64,000 bases of DNA from contig JAFLJS010000051.1 in NCBI GenBank assembly GCA_022712895.1, forward strand, positions 101,927-165,926, given 5' to 3'. Made by a program: the position numbers and the translations under genes. Origin of the DNA: Desulfocapsa sp. GTDB taxonomy: Bacteria; Desulfobacterota; Desulfobulbia; Desulfobulbales; Desulfocapsaceae. The notes under the pieces were generated by a model. The model had not been told where the DNA came from. It ran no database searches and saw nothing but the letters and a program-made list of their open reading frames with translations. The first letter of the stretch is position 1, and each line of letters begins with the position of its first letter. This document shows, in pieces, positions 10,754 to 20,805 of this stretch.

Positions 10754-12223
10754 ATGTCAGTCAAAATATATAACACTCTTACCCGAAAGAAAGAACCGTT
10801 CCACCCCCTTGAAAAAGGGCATATCAAGCTCTACGTCTGTGGAATCACCTCCTACGATTATTGTCATATCGGACACGCCCGCTCGGCCCTGGCCTTTGAT
10901 ATGATTGTCCGCTATTTCCGCTACCTGGACTACAAAGTTACCTACATCCGTAACTTTACAGATATCGATGACAAAATCATAGCACGTGCTGCCGAACAGA
11001 ACACCTCAACGGAAGAGCTGGCCAATCGTTTTATCGACGAATTTTACATAGATATGGACAAGCTTGGGGTGGACAGGCCCACCATGGAGCCCAAGGCCAC
11101 CGAACATATCCAGGAGATGATTGACCTTATCAGTGAACTCATCGACAAAGATATGGCCTATGCCGCAAACGGTGATGTGTACTACCGGGTTGGTTCTTTT
11201 GCGGAATATGGCAAGCTCTCTGGTAGAAGACTTGAGGATATGCAAGCCGGCGCCCGTATCCAGATCAATGAAAACAAAGATGATCCCATGGATTTCGTGC
11301 TGTGGAAAGCCTCCAAACCCGGTGAACCAAATTGGAAAAGTCCCTGGGGCGATGGCCGGCCGGGCTGGCATATAGAATGTTCTGCAATGAGCCGTAAGTA
11401 TCTTGGAGATACGTTTGATATTCATGGCGGTGGACAGGATCTGATTTTCCCGCACCACGAAAATGAACTTGCCCAGAGCGAAGCTGCTACCAGTAAACCC
11501 TACGTGAACATGTGGATTCATCACGGTTTTGTCACCATTCGTGATGAAAAGATGTCAAAATCCCTGGGTAACTTCCTGACCATCCGGGACATTCTTTCCC
11601 ATTACCATCCTGAAGTGCTGCGATTTTTCATCTTTTCCACCCAATATCGTAACCCTCTTGACTTCTCTGAAGAGGCCATGCAGAATGCAATGACAGGGCT
11701 TGATCGTCTGTACGAATGTATTGCCACTGTGGAAGGAATGCGTGACGATTTTTCCACACAGAGTAAACAAATCGCATCAGCCAAAGACATTACAAAACTG
11801 ACAAGCATAAAAGAACGCTTTCAAAAAGCGATGAATAACGATTTCAACACTGCCTTGGCCCAGGGAGTTTTATTTGAGTCCGCCAAAGTAATGAACAAAA
11901 TCAGCCGCCAGATAGATAAGCAACCATGCCAGAGCGACTACGATCTGCTCACAACTGCTGCCGCCACCATTATAAAATTGGCATCAATTATGGGTATTCT
12001 CCAGGAAAAAGCGGATAAATATCTCGCAGCAAAAAAAGCAGCAATGCTTGAGCAGATTGAAATTTCTGAAGACGAAATCTTACAACTGATCAAAGAACGT
12101 AATCATGCCCGGGATGAAAAGAACTGGAGCCAAAGTGACGAAATTCGTGACCGACTGCTTGCCCACAATATCGAGCTCAATGATGGTGCCACAGGCACAG
12201 GCTGGAGCATAAAAAAGGACTGA
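10754..12223 (+). CDS. cysS: Cysteinyl-tRNA synthetase
   Basis: YVCGITSYDYCHIGHARSALAFD, GWHIECSAMS, KMSKSLGNF. Confidence 0.97.
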   Translation: MSVKIYNTLTRKKEPFHPLEKGHIKLYVCGITSYDYCHIGHARSALAFDMIVRYFRYLDYKVTYIRNFTDIDDKIIARAAEQNTSTEELANRFIDEFYIDMDKLGVDRPTMEPKATEHIQEMIDLISELIDKDMAYAANGDVYYRVGSFAEYGKLSGRRLEDMQAGARIQINENKDDPMDFVLWKASKPGEPNWKSPWGDGRPGWHIECSAMSRKYLGDTFDIHGGGQDLIFPHHENELAQSEAATSKPYVNMWIHHGFVTIRDEKMSKSLGNFLTIRDILSHYHPEVLRFFIFSTQYRNPLDFSEEAMQNAMTGLDRLYECIATVEGMRDDFSTQSKQIASAKDITKLTSIKERFQKAMNNDFNTALAQGVLFESAKVMNKISRQIDKQPCQSDYDLLTTAAATIIKLASIMGILQEKADKYLAAKKAAMLEQIEISEDEILQLIKERNHARDEKNWSQSDEIRDRLLAHNIELNDGATGTGWSIKKD

Positions 12224-12224
12224 C

Positions 12225-13037
12225 ATGGAGAGGTTAACCCGCTCACCCGCAGTTGCTGGCCGCTTTTACCCTGAAGACAGCAAATCGTTACGACTGTCAA
12301 TCCAGGAGCTGTGCTCTGCGAAATCGGTCACCAAAAAGAAGGTTCTGGCAGTGGTCTCCCCCCATGCCGGATATGTGTATTCAGGAGGTGTCGCTGGCGA
12401 GACCATTGGTCAGATTGATGTTCCAGAAACAGTGGTTCTCCTTGGCCCTAACCACACCGGTAAAGGGCTGGCTGTGGGGTTGTCAACTGCAACCTGGGAA
12501 ATGCCCATGGGACCGGTTCCGGTTAATCAAGATTTCGCTCAGGACTTACTGAACGAAACGAATTACATTAAAGAAGATGAGCTGGCCCACCGATATGAGC
12601 ACTCACTCGAAGTGCAGCTTCCATTTTTGCAGATACAGCAGCCAAATCTCTCCATCATTCCCATTTCCATTGCCCATATCTCTTATCAGGCACTGGAGGA
12701 AATCGGACTGGCGCTGGCCGCAGTAATCAAAAGAAGTGGCAAAGAAGTACTTATCCTTGCTTCCTCAGATATGACTCACTACGAACCACGGGCTGCCGCT
12801 GAGAAAAAAGATCATTATGTTCTCAAAAAACTGGCAGACATGAATCCCAGCATTCTCTACCGCTCAGTCACAGGACATAGCATCTCCATGTGTGGGATCA
12901 TGCCGGTAACGGTTGCACTCATTGCCGCCCTTGAATTAGGAGCGACCAAAACTGAACTTGTTCGTTATACTGACTCCGGAGAAATTACAGGTGATACGGA
13001 TCAAGTTGTCGGATATGCCGGGGTGCTCATATTCTGA
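12225..13037 (+). CDS. amrB: AmmeMemoRadiSam system protein B (MEMO1 family)
   Basis: AVAGRFYP, VVSPHAGYVYSGGVAGETIG, LLGPNHTG, SSDMTHYE motifs. Confidence 0.9.
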   Translation: MERLTRSPAVAGRFYPEDSKSLRLSIQELCSAKSVTKKKVLAVVSPHAGYVYSGGVAGETIGQIDVPETVVLLGPNHTGKGLAVGLSTATWEMPMGPVPVNQDFAQDLLNETNYIKEDELAHRYEHSLEVQLPFLQIQQPNLSIIPISIAHISYQALEEIGLALAAVIKRSGKEVLILASSDMTHYEPRAAAEKKDHYVLKKLADMNPSILYRSVTGHSISMCGIMPVTVALIAALELGATKTELVRYTDSGEITGDTDQVVGYAGVLIF

Positions 13038-13102
13038 GCATGTTTTTCACTTGACAGACAGAAGAAAACTTTCTAAATAATCCACCTCGCAACGAGATGT
13101 TC

Positions 13103-13176
13103 TGGGGAATGGTCTAATGGCAAGACTGCAGACTCTGACTCTGTCTATCAAGGTTCGAATCCTTGTTCCCCAGCCA
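13103..13176 (+). tRNA. tRNA-Gln (anticodon CTG), CCA encoded
   Basis: Acceptor TGGGGAA/TTCCCCA, discriminator G, CCA; anticodon loop CTCTGAC; T-loop GGTTCGAATCC. Confidence 0.93.
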
Positions 13177-13182
13177 AATTGT

Positions 13183-13226
13183 AAAAAGCGGTTAAGCCAG
13201 ATTTCAGGCCTAACCGCTTTTTTTTT
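13183..13226 (+). terminator. Rho-independent terminator after tRNA-Gln
   Basis: AAAGCGGTTA...TAACCGCTTTTTTTTT hairpin plus T-tract. Confidence 0.8.
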
Positions 13227-13518
13227 ATTTACCACATACCTTCTTTATATCAGGGGCAGGAGGCGACAGACAACCCAGCAACAACTTTCTCTCACTATCA
13301 GTTACTTCTGCACCACGTTTTTTAATCATCCGTTTCAAGGTTGACTTCCAGCCACGTTTTGATCGCTCTCCTACCTGTTTACAAACGCGTTCTAAATAGT
13401 GACATTCCGTACAACGTAATTCCAATAACTCTGCGCACTCTGGTGTCGTCGCTTCAGTTTGAGCCCCGGCAACTCCCGCGCTACAGATCATTATTACAAG
13501 AACAAAACACAACCTCAT
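13225..13518 (-). CDS. Small exported mono-haem c-type cytochrome-like protein
   Basis: Signal peptide, CTECH haem motif, W..TLKRMIKKRGAEV cytochrome-like C-terminus. Confidence 0.65.
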   Translation of the reverse strand: MRLCFVLVIMICSAGVAGAQTEATTPECAELLELRCTECHYLERVCKQVGERSKRGWKSTLKRMIKKRGAEVTDSERKLLLGCLSPPAPDIKKVCGK

Positions 13519-13533
13519 ACTTCCCCTCTTTAA

Positions 13534-14805
13534 TTACACGAGAGCATTATTTCCATTCCTGGCTTCCACCGATGCCAACCCTCGTTCTCTTAGCTGCTCC
13601 GGAAAGAGATTAGCCAACAAGTCACGTTCTTCCAACTGACTACGCCGCATTAAACGAAAGCGTGCCATTTGTTGCACTTCTACCTGTCGAATTTCTACCA
13701 CACTGCGCAAAAAGGACTGTGCTTCCGTGGCTTCTCTTTCCACTACTGTCTCTGCATTCTCACTTGCATTTCCGTTTATAGCAAGCTTAATTTCCTGGAG
13801 AGGCCGAACCTCCCCTTCCTCAGTCAGAAAAAAGCCGGAGGCAGCAACTTCTCCCAAAAGTTTATTCTTGGAATCCCTCAGTTCAAAGGATGTCTGGTCA
13901 TGGGTAAGACTTATTGCCCCGACACCAGCTTCAGCAAGGCTAATCAATTCTTCTCCTTCAGGACTTCCCGGTTTCCAGATCCGAAGTTTTGAAAATACGG
14001 GGTCATTCTCATCAATCCAGCCATTTGCATCAAAATCGTGTTTTGCGAGCTCTTGAAAGCCATGGCCGGTTGTCGGGCCAAAAAGCTCTGTACCATTATT
14101 GATTAACCCATCATTATTCAAATCAAGGGCTAAAAATCCACTCCCCGGTTGTAAAGAAAAAGATTCGTCGTCCTGCCCGTCACTATCCAGGTCAAATTGG
14201 AAACTCTTATTGATAAGCATACGCAAATCACAATCAAAGGAGAAGACCAACGGATCCATCAAAATACCGCCAGCTGCACGCCAGGCGACACTTTCCCTCA
14301 CCATTGATTCCCGTTCCATACTGAGATCAAGAGAAAAACTGATATTCCTCCCATCGGCGAGCTGAACAGAGCCGGAAGAGTGGACAGATACTTTCTCATA
14401 GTGATAACTGGTGATGTGCGATGTCAGAGAAAATATTGCCTGTTGCCCCGGTGGGCTAACCGGTTCAGACAGCACAATACTTCCACCATTCCTCAATCCA
14501 GGAACTCTGTGCAAACGAAGTCGATGCCCCATCACTTCTTGTGTCATTTGCTCAACGACCTGATTTGCCGTTGTTTCATACTTTGTCTCACCGTCAGAAC
14601 CCTCCACCGCACTTGTGGCGGTAAGCGTTTGAGATTGACGATTCTCCTCAATCCTCTCCCTGCTGACACCTGACCTTCCAGGTAACCGCAGCTGAAACTC
14701 AGGCTGCTCTCCCTGTGTAGCTGCCACTAACTGTGTACTTCTTCCAGTCACATCCTTGTGTTCTACTGACGCGTCCATGCTGATTTGTGAAGTGTTAATT
14801 CTCAT
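13534..14805 (-). CDS. EF-hand/dockerin-like calcium-binding protein
   Basis: DLDSDGQDDE, DLNNDGLINNGTELFG, DFDANGWIDENDPVF Ca-binding loops. Confidence 0.65.
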   Translation of the reverse strand: MRINTSQISMDASVEHKDVTGRSTQLVAATQGEQPEFQLRLPGRSGVSRERIEENRQSQTLTATSAVEGSDGETKYETTANQVVEQMTQEVMGHRLRLHRVPGLRNGGSIVLSEPVSPPGQQAIFSLTSHITSYHYEKVSVHSSGSVQLADGRNISFSLDLSMERESMVRESVAWRAAGGILMDPLVFSFDCDLRMLINKSFQFDLDSDGQDDESFSLQPGSGFLALDLNNDGLINNGTELFGPTTGHGFQELAKHDFDANGWIDENDPVFSKLRIWKPGSPEGEELISLAEAGVGAISLTHDQTSFELRDSKNKLLGEVAASGFFLTEEGEVRPLQEIKLAINGNASENAETVVEREATEAQSFLRSVVEIRQVEVQQMARFRLMRRSQLEERDLLANLFPEQLRERGLASVEARNGNNALV

Positions 14806-15137
14806 GCCACTCCTCCTGCGTCAAAATCATATTATGGCTGGTAGCCGTTTTCTCTTTTTCAGATCTTCAGAAAAAGAGACTTATTGATTCATATCGACAA
14901 ATGTAAAAAAAAATTAATGGTGTAACGGCCCGATTAATTTTAAAAGAGTTTCTTTACATGTCAGGTGCTAGAGGCGAGGCAACAAAACAGGCAGCATTTT
15001 CCATTCTGACATCAGGGTATTGTTACAAAATCACATGACAACGCACAGACCATAAGCAAATTATTGCCAGCAGCATCGTTCTATGGTACCTCTTTTTTGA
15101 TGTACCTGGAAAACACTCGCTGGGCTTATTCACTTTT

Positions 15138-15743
15138 ATGGAGCAATATATGCTTACAAAAACCTGTGCCGCCATTCTGTTGTGTCTTTTTACATTCATG
15201 CCTACTGCGATAGTTGCTGAAGAACAAGACCCCGTTATTCAGACCATAGAAAAGGCCATATCCGAATACAAAAAACAGAGCTACAGCAATGCCGCAACCA
15301 ACCTTGATTACGCAAGCCAGCTGATTCGGCAGAAAAAGGGTGAAGCTTTAAGTGCATTCCTGCCCGATGCCCTGGAAGGCTGGACAGCCAGTAAAAGTAA
15401 ATCTCAGGTAACAGCAGCCTCTCTGTTTGGTGGTGGTCTCACCGCAGAGCGTGACTACACAAAAGAGAACGCCAGGATACATATAACCATTATTACCGAC
15501 TCCCCACTACTGCAACCCATGATCATGATGTTTTCCAATCCCATTTTTGCAGCATCTGCCGGACGCTTTGAACTGATCAATGGTTACAAAGGCATAATCA
15601 AGCACCAGAATAACGGCGGTGATGTAAATATTGTGCTGAATAATCGCTTTCTAGTGACTGTTAAGGGACGGAACGTGAGCGAAGAGGAATTAGTGGATTA
15701 CGCCAAACATATTGACCTAAAAGGAGTTGCGAACCTCCCATAA
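15138..15743 (+). CDS. Exported hypothetical protein
   Basis: Signal peptide; 201 aa ORF in a gap with no competing ORF. Confidence 0.6.
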   Translation: MEQYMLTKTCAAILLCLFTFMPTAIVAEEQDPVIQTIEKAISEYKKQSYSNAATNLDYASQLIRQKKGEALSAFLPDALEGWTASKSKSQVTAASLFGGGLTAERDYTKENARIHITIITDSPLLQPMIMMFSNPIFAASAGRFELINGYKGIIKHQNNGGDVNIVLNNRFLVTVKGRNVSEEELVDYAKHIDLKGVANLP

Positions 15744-15794
15744 CAGTAAACGAATTCTACAGAGATGGCCTGATCGGTTATTTTTGCTGGAGCC

Positions 15795-15844
15795 CGCCAC
15801 TGCCGGTCTGACGAAATTAAGGCCTTCTTCCACCGGCAGCGGCG
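15795..15844. repeat. Imperfect palindrome downstream of the 15138-15743 CDS
   Basis: CGCCACTGCCGGT / ACCGGCAGCGGCG arms with one mismatch. Confidence 0.5.
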
Positions 15845-16005
15845 TTTAAAACACTTACAGGAAACGTATCTTTGCCTATCCTCTCTTCCTGCATAGTATA
15901 CTATAGCCTGAAGAGGGAGCAGACAAACCTACATTCCCTGTAAGCATTTTAAACATTGCTAAAATCACAAAAACAAAACCATTACTTATTGTTACTATTA
16001 CGACT

Positions 16006-16167
16006 ATGGCTGATAACAAAAACACCATCGCAGACGAAATCATCCTCAAAGTATCCAAGGAAATTGCAGTAAAATTTATTGAAGTGGGCCGCCTCACTCC
16101 AGCCACATTCGAGAGCACATTTCAAAAAATTTACGACACTGTAAAGCAGACTGTGGATAAAAAATAA
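16006..16167 (+). CDS. Small hypothetical protein (53 aa) coupled to mpl
   Basis: MADNKNTIADEIILKVSKEIAVKFIEVGRLTPATFESTFQKIYDTVKQTVDKK; stop overlaps mpl start (TAATG); below track length cutoff. Confidence 0.65.
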   Translation: MADNKNTIADEIILKVSKEIAVKFIEVGRLTPATFESTFQKIYDTVKQTVDKK

Positions 16168-17612
16168 TGGAGCTGAACAAAGAGTTAAACCACGCCCCCG
16201 AGAATATTCACCATATCCACATTATGGGAGTATGTGGCACCGGAATGGCAGCCCTTGCAGGGATGCTGAAAAGTGCGGGTTTCGAAATCAGCGGCTCTGA
16301 CAAGGCTGTATACCCACCCATGTCATTGTTTCTGGAGGAGATGCAGATCACCGTATTTGACGGTTATGGAGCACAAAACCTTGAGCCACAACCCGATCTT
16401 GTTATCGTCGGCAACGTTATCACCCGCAAAAACCCGGAAGCAATAGCGCTTGCCAAGACCGATATCCCATATCTTTCATTTCCCCAGGCACTAGCTCACT
16501 TTTTCATTCAGAACCGCACATCTTTGGTGGTAACCGGCACCCACGGCAAAACCACAACCTCGTCCCTGCTTGCCTCCTGTCTATATAGAGCAAACCTTGA
16601 TCCGACCTTTATGATTGGTGGAATTGTACGTGAATTTGATGCAAACTTTCGTCTTGGTAACGGAGAACACTTTATATCTGAGGGAGATGAGTACGACACC
16701 GCATTTTTCGATAAAGAATCGAAATTCCTTCATTATCGTCCTGACATTGCAATCATCACCTCCGTTGAATTTGACCATGCCGATATCTTTGAAAATCTTG
16801 ACGCCATCAAGCGCTCTTTTAAAAAGTTCGTGTCGCTGCTTCCCAAAGATGGGCTAATTATTGCCCACCTTGACGATCCCAACGTGGTGGAAGTGGTTGC
16901 GAATGCTCCTTGCGAAGTACAGGGCTACGGTGAAAACATAAATCTGGACTGGTCACTTACGGATGTAAAAGCTGATGGTGGCACAACCCACTTTAGGGTA
17001 AATCATAAGGGCCAAGAATGGGCGAACTTACGCGTCCAACTCCCTGGAAAGCACAACTGTCTAAATGCACTCGCTGTTGCAGCAGTGCTGCATCATGCTG
17101 GTGTTACACCAGAAACCATAAATAAAGGGTTATCCCTCTTCGGTGGCATAAAACGGCGGCAGGAGGTACGAGGTATCGTCAATAATATTACTGTCATTGA
17201 CGATTTTGCCCACCATCCAACCGCTGTCAAAGAGACCATCCAAGCTCTTAAAAATGCTTACGAGGGCCAACGACTGGTCACCGTTTTCGAGCCACGCACC
17301 AACTCCTCCAGACGTGCTATCTTCCAACAGGATTACATCCCCTGTTTTGATGCCTCTGACCTCACATTTATCCGTGAACCAGTTCCTCTGGAAAGCGTAG
17401 CCAAAAAAGATCTCTTTTCTGCAAAACAGTTAACCAGTGACATCAATAAACGTGGAAAACACGCAATATCCTGCCCGGACACCGAAAGTATCCTAACACA
17501 GCTTCTCCCCATCCTTAAGGCAAACGACGTCGTTGCAATACTCTCCAATGGTGGCTTTGACAATATCCATAATAGATTGTTGAAGCAGCTGCATACAGGT
17601 AAAGCTGCTTGA
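16167..17612 (+). CDS. mpl: UDP-N-acetylmuramate:L-alanyl-gamma-D-glutamyl-meso-DAP ligase
   Basis: HIHIMGVCGTGMAALAGMLK, VTGTHGKTTTSSLL, VIDDFAHHPTAVKETI. Confidence 0.92.
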   Translation: MELNKELNHAPENIHHIHIMGVCGTGMAALAGMLKSAGFEISGSDKAVYPPMSLFLEEMQITVFDGYGAQNLEPQPDLVIVGNVITRKNPEAIALAKTDIPYLSFPQALAHFFIQNRTSLVVTGTHGKTTTSSLLASCLYRANLDPTFMIGGIVREFDANFRLGNGEHFISEGDEYDTAFFDKESKFLHYRPDIAIITSVEFDHADIFENLDAIKRSFKKFVSLLPKDGLIIAHLDDPNVVEVVANAPCEVQGYGENINLDWSLTDVKADGGTTHFRVNHKGQEWANLRVQLPGKHNCLNALAVAAVLHHAGVTPETINKGLSLFGGIKRRQEVRGIVNNITVIDDFAHHPTAVKETIQALKNAYEGQRLVTVFEPRTNSSRRAIFQQDYIPCFDASDLTFIREPVPLESVAKKDLFSAKQLTSDINKRGKHAISCPDTESILTQLLPILKANDVVAILSNGGFDNIHNRLLKQLHTGKAA

Positions 17613-17742
17613 CCATTCGACTATTTTAGCGTAGTATTAATTGCTCATTCATTCCAAGGCTTAAATCTTCTTTCACAATACCTGTGAAAAATTAAAGATT
17701 CGACAAGCTTTATTATTTTATTATTTTCAAGGGGACCCCATT

Positions 17743-18873
17743 ATGAAACTCGCTGTCCTTAAAGAGACCGAAGAGGGCGAAAACAGGGTTGCTATCATCC
17801 CAGATTCTATCAAACGGCTGAGTAAAAAAGGCTTTGATGTATTGATAGAAGCAGGTGCTGGATTGGCCTCTGGACATAGTGATCAGGATTACACGGATAA
17901 AGGTGCCACCATCTTTGCTACAGCTGCTGAGCTCATTGCTCAAAGTGACTGTATCATAAAGGTACGGCCACCATCCATGGAAGAAGCCGACGCCTTAAAG
18001 GACGGTTCTTTTTATATTTCCATCATTCAGTCCACGTTACGCCACGATCTTGTCAAAAAACTGCAGGAGAAAAAAATCACGGCCTTTGGTCTTGATATCA
18101 TTCCTCGTACAACTCTTGCCCAGTCCATGGATGTCCTTTCCTCCATGAGTACCATTTCAGGATACAAATCGGTATTGCTGGCTGCTGACAATATCAACAG
18201 GTTCTTCCCCATGCTTATGACTGCTGCGGGCACTGTTGCCCCGGCAAAGGTTCTGGTACTAGGAGCCGGCGTTGCAGGCCTTATGGCCTGTGCCACTGCT
18301 AAACGGCTGGGTGGAATTGTTGAAGCCTTCGACGTTCGCCCTGAAGTGCGTGATCAAGTGGCATCGGTTGGTGCCAAATTTGTTGAAGTTCCCGTTGAAG
18401 AAGACGGGTCCGGCGGCGGAGGATATGCTAAAGAGATGTCCGATGAGTACAAGAAAAAGCAGGCCGAGCTTATCTCCAAACATATTGCAAAATCAGACGT
18501 TGTTATCCCAACAGCTCTGATCCCCGGAAGAAAAGCTCCAATCCTTATCAGTGAAGAGCAGGTTAAATCCATGAAACCAGGATCAATAATTGTTGACCTT
18601 GCTGCTGAAATGGGCGGCAACTGTGCTCTCACAACAGTTGGTGAAACCACTGTTGAACATGGTGTAACCATCGTTGGCCACGCCAATCTACCTTCCACCA
18701 TGTCGTATCATGCATCGCAAATGTTTTCCAAAAACGTAGAGAAATTCCTCTTCCACCTTTCTGACGAGAATGGTTTCAAAATGGATATGGAAGATGAAAT
18801 CACCAGCGGTTCACTGGTCACCAAAGATGGCGAGGTCATTCATGAACTGACCAAGTCACTCATGGCCGCTTAA
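17743..18873 (+). CDS. pntAA: NAD(P) transhydrogenase subunit alpha part 1
   Basis: AlaDh/PNT N and C domains; VLGAGVAGLMACATAKRLGG. Confidence 0.92.
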   Translation: MKLAVLKETEEGENRVAIIPDSIKRLSKKGFDVLIEAGAGLASGHSDQDYTDKGATIFATAAELIAQSDCIIKVRPPSMEEADALKDGSFYISIIQSTLRHDLVKKLQEKKITAFGLDIIPRTTLAQSMDVLSSMSTISGYKSVLLAADNINRFFPMLMTAAGTVAPAKVLVLGAGVAGLMACATAKRLGGIVEAFDVRPEVRDQVASVGAKFVEVPVEEDGSGGGGYAKEMSDEYKKKQAELISKHIAKSDVVIPTALIPGRKAPILISEEQVKSMKPGSIIVDLAAEMGGNCALTTVGETTVEHGVTIVGHANLPSTMSYHASQMFSKNVEKFLFHLSDENGFKMDMEDEITSGSLVTKDGEVIHELTKSLMAA

Positions 18874-18883
18874 GGAGAAAAAA

Positions 18884-19189
18884 ATGGATACAGGAACAAT
18901 CATCATTGGTTTGACCATTTTTGTACTGGCCTGCTTTGCAGGGGCCGAGCTTATTTCAAAAGTGCCACAAACCTTACACACCCCGCTTATGTCCGCATCG
19001 AATGCCATTTCAGGTGTTGCTATCCTTGGTGCATTACTAGCCACTGGACGCCCAGAAGGAATTGATGCCGAATCCATACTTGGATTTTTTGCGGTTATAT
19101 TTGCCACTGTCAACGTGGTGGGTGGATACATGGTAACGGACAGAATGCTTCAGATGTTCAAGAAAAAGAAGCGGAAGAAAAAAGAATAG
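18884..19189 (+). CDS. pntAB: NAD(P) transhydrogenase subunit alpha part 2
   Basis: Small membrane subunit between pntAA and pntB; HTPLMSASNAISGV. Confidence 0.9.
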   Translation: MDTGTIIIGLTIFVLACFAGAELISKVPQTLHTPLMSASNAISGVAILGALLATGRPEGIDAESILGFFAVIFATVNVVGGYMVTDRMLQMFKKKKRKKKE

Positions 19190-19209
19190 TACAACCAGAG
19201 AGTTAAGTT

Positions 19210-20592
19210 ATGTCTACTGTTAATATTATCGATTTCATATATCTGATATCAGCTGTACTATTCATGCTCGGTATCAAAAATCTGAGTTCTCCTGCCACGG
19301 CAAAATTCGGAAACAAACTGTCCATGGCTGGAATGCTTGTGGCTATCGCTGCCACACTCGCCTCTCCGGATATGTTCGGCTACACCATGATCATCATCGC
19401 CATGGCAATTGGTGCTGCCATTGGCGGTACCGCAGCGGTTAAGGTTGAGATGACTTCAATGCCCGAGATGATCGCACTCTTTAACGGTTGTGGTGGTGCA
19501 GCTTCAGCACTCGTTGCCATGGCAGAATTTAATGGCCACACCGGTGCATTTGCAGGATTCACCATGATTACCCTGCTCCTCTCCGTGATTATTGGCGGGC
19601 TGACCTTTACCGGCTCAATCATTGCCTATACTAAACTACAGGGTATTATTTCAACCCGGCCTATCACCTATCCTTTCCAGCAGGTCGTGAACGCTGGCAT
19701 TGTACTCTTAACATTTTTTCTTGCCTATCTGGTATTTCAAAACCCTGCCAACACCTTTGCATTTGTGCTCATTATTGCTCTGGCATTAGTTCTTGGTGTA
19801 TTGGCTGTTATCCCGATTGGTGGCGCAGATATGCCGGTTATTGTTTCACTGCTGAACTCCTACTCAGGGCTTGCAGTTTCCATGACGGGTTTTGCTCTAA
19901 ACAACAACGCACTTATTATCGTTGGCTCTCTTGTTGGTGCCTCCGGCCTCTTCCTTACCAGAATCATGTGCCAGGCGATGAACCGCTCACTGGCTAATGT
20001 CCTGTTTGGTGCATTTGGAGCCATTGACGACTCCGTTGCAGATGCGGGAGAAGGGCCCACAGGTTCCATGAAAGGTTTTGATGTTGAAGATGTTGCCATT
20101 GCCGTTGAAAATGCCGAATCTGTCATTATTGTTCCCGGTTATGGAATGGCTGCCGCACAGGCCCAGCACGTGACTCGTGAACTTGGCGATTACCTTATCG
20201 ACGAAGGCATCAAGGTTCGTTACGCAATCCATTCTGTTGCCGGTCGTATGCCGGGACACATGAATGTTCTCCTTGCTGAAGCGGATGTTTCTTATGATCT
20301 GCTTTTTGCCATGGAAGATATCAACGATGATTTCTCCACAACCGATGTCGTGCTCGTTATTGGTGCCAATGATGTTGTAAACCCTGCTGCGAAAACCAAT
20401 CCAAGCAGTCCCATCTATGGCATGCCGGTACTGGATGTTGAAGATGCACGGACCGTTGTTGTCCTGAAACGTTCCATGAATGTTGGTTTTGCCGGAATTG
20501 AGAATGAGTTGTTCTTTAAAGATAACACCATGATGCTCTTTGGTGATGCAAAAGATTCTATCCAGAAACTGCTTTCAGCAGTAAGAGAATAA
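19210..20592 (+). CDS. pntB: NAD(P) transhydrogenase subunit beta
   Basis: VIIVPGYGMAAAQAQH, YAIHSVAGRMPGHMNVLLAEA, VIGANDVVNPAA. Confidence 0.95.
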   Translation: MSTVNIIDFIYLISAVLFMLGIKNLSSPATAKFGNKLSMAGMLVAIAATLASPDMFGYTMIIIAMAIGAAIGGTAAVKVEMTSMPEMIALFNGCGGAASALVAMAEFNGHTGAFAGFTMITLLLSVIIGGLTFTGSIIAYTKLQGIISTRPITYPFQQVVNAGIVLLTFFLAYLVFQNPANTFAFVLIIALALVLGVLAVIPIGGADMPVIVSLLNSYSGLAVSMTGFALNNNALIIVGSLVGASGLFLTRIMCQAMNRSLANVLFGAFGAIDDSVADAGEGPTGSMKGFDVEDVAIAVENAESVIIVPGYGMAAAQAQHVTRELGDYLIDEGIKVRYAIHSVAGRMPGHMNVLLAEADVSYDLLFAMEDINDDFSTTDVVLVIGANDVVNPAAKTNPSSPIYGMPVLDVEDARTVVVLKRSMNVGFAGIENELFFKDNTMMLFGDAKDSIQKLLSAVRE

Positions 20593-20654
20593 CAACACTT
20601 CGCTGGTAAATCTTTTATAAGGGCGAATTGAGATGATCTCAATTCGCCTTTCTT

Positions 20655-20782
20655 GATGGCGTCGTGAAAACTCTTCATCTTCTTCGTCACTGCTAATTTG
20701 TTGTTGTTGTTACAACGTACAACGTACGTCACACTCCATCAGATTAGCATTCCTCGAATATGAAGTTTTTCACTTAGCCATC
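20655..20782. repeat. Dispersed palindromic intergenic repeat, copy 2
   Basis: GATGGCGTCGTGAAAACTCTTCATCTTCTTCG ... CTCGAATATGAAGTTTTTCACTTAGCCATC; central ACAACGTACAACGTACGTCAC. Confidence 0.75.
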
Positions 20783-20805
20783 TAAATTTTCCAGGCTTTT
20801 CTTTT

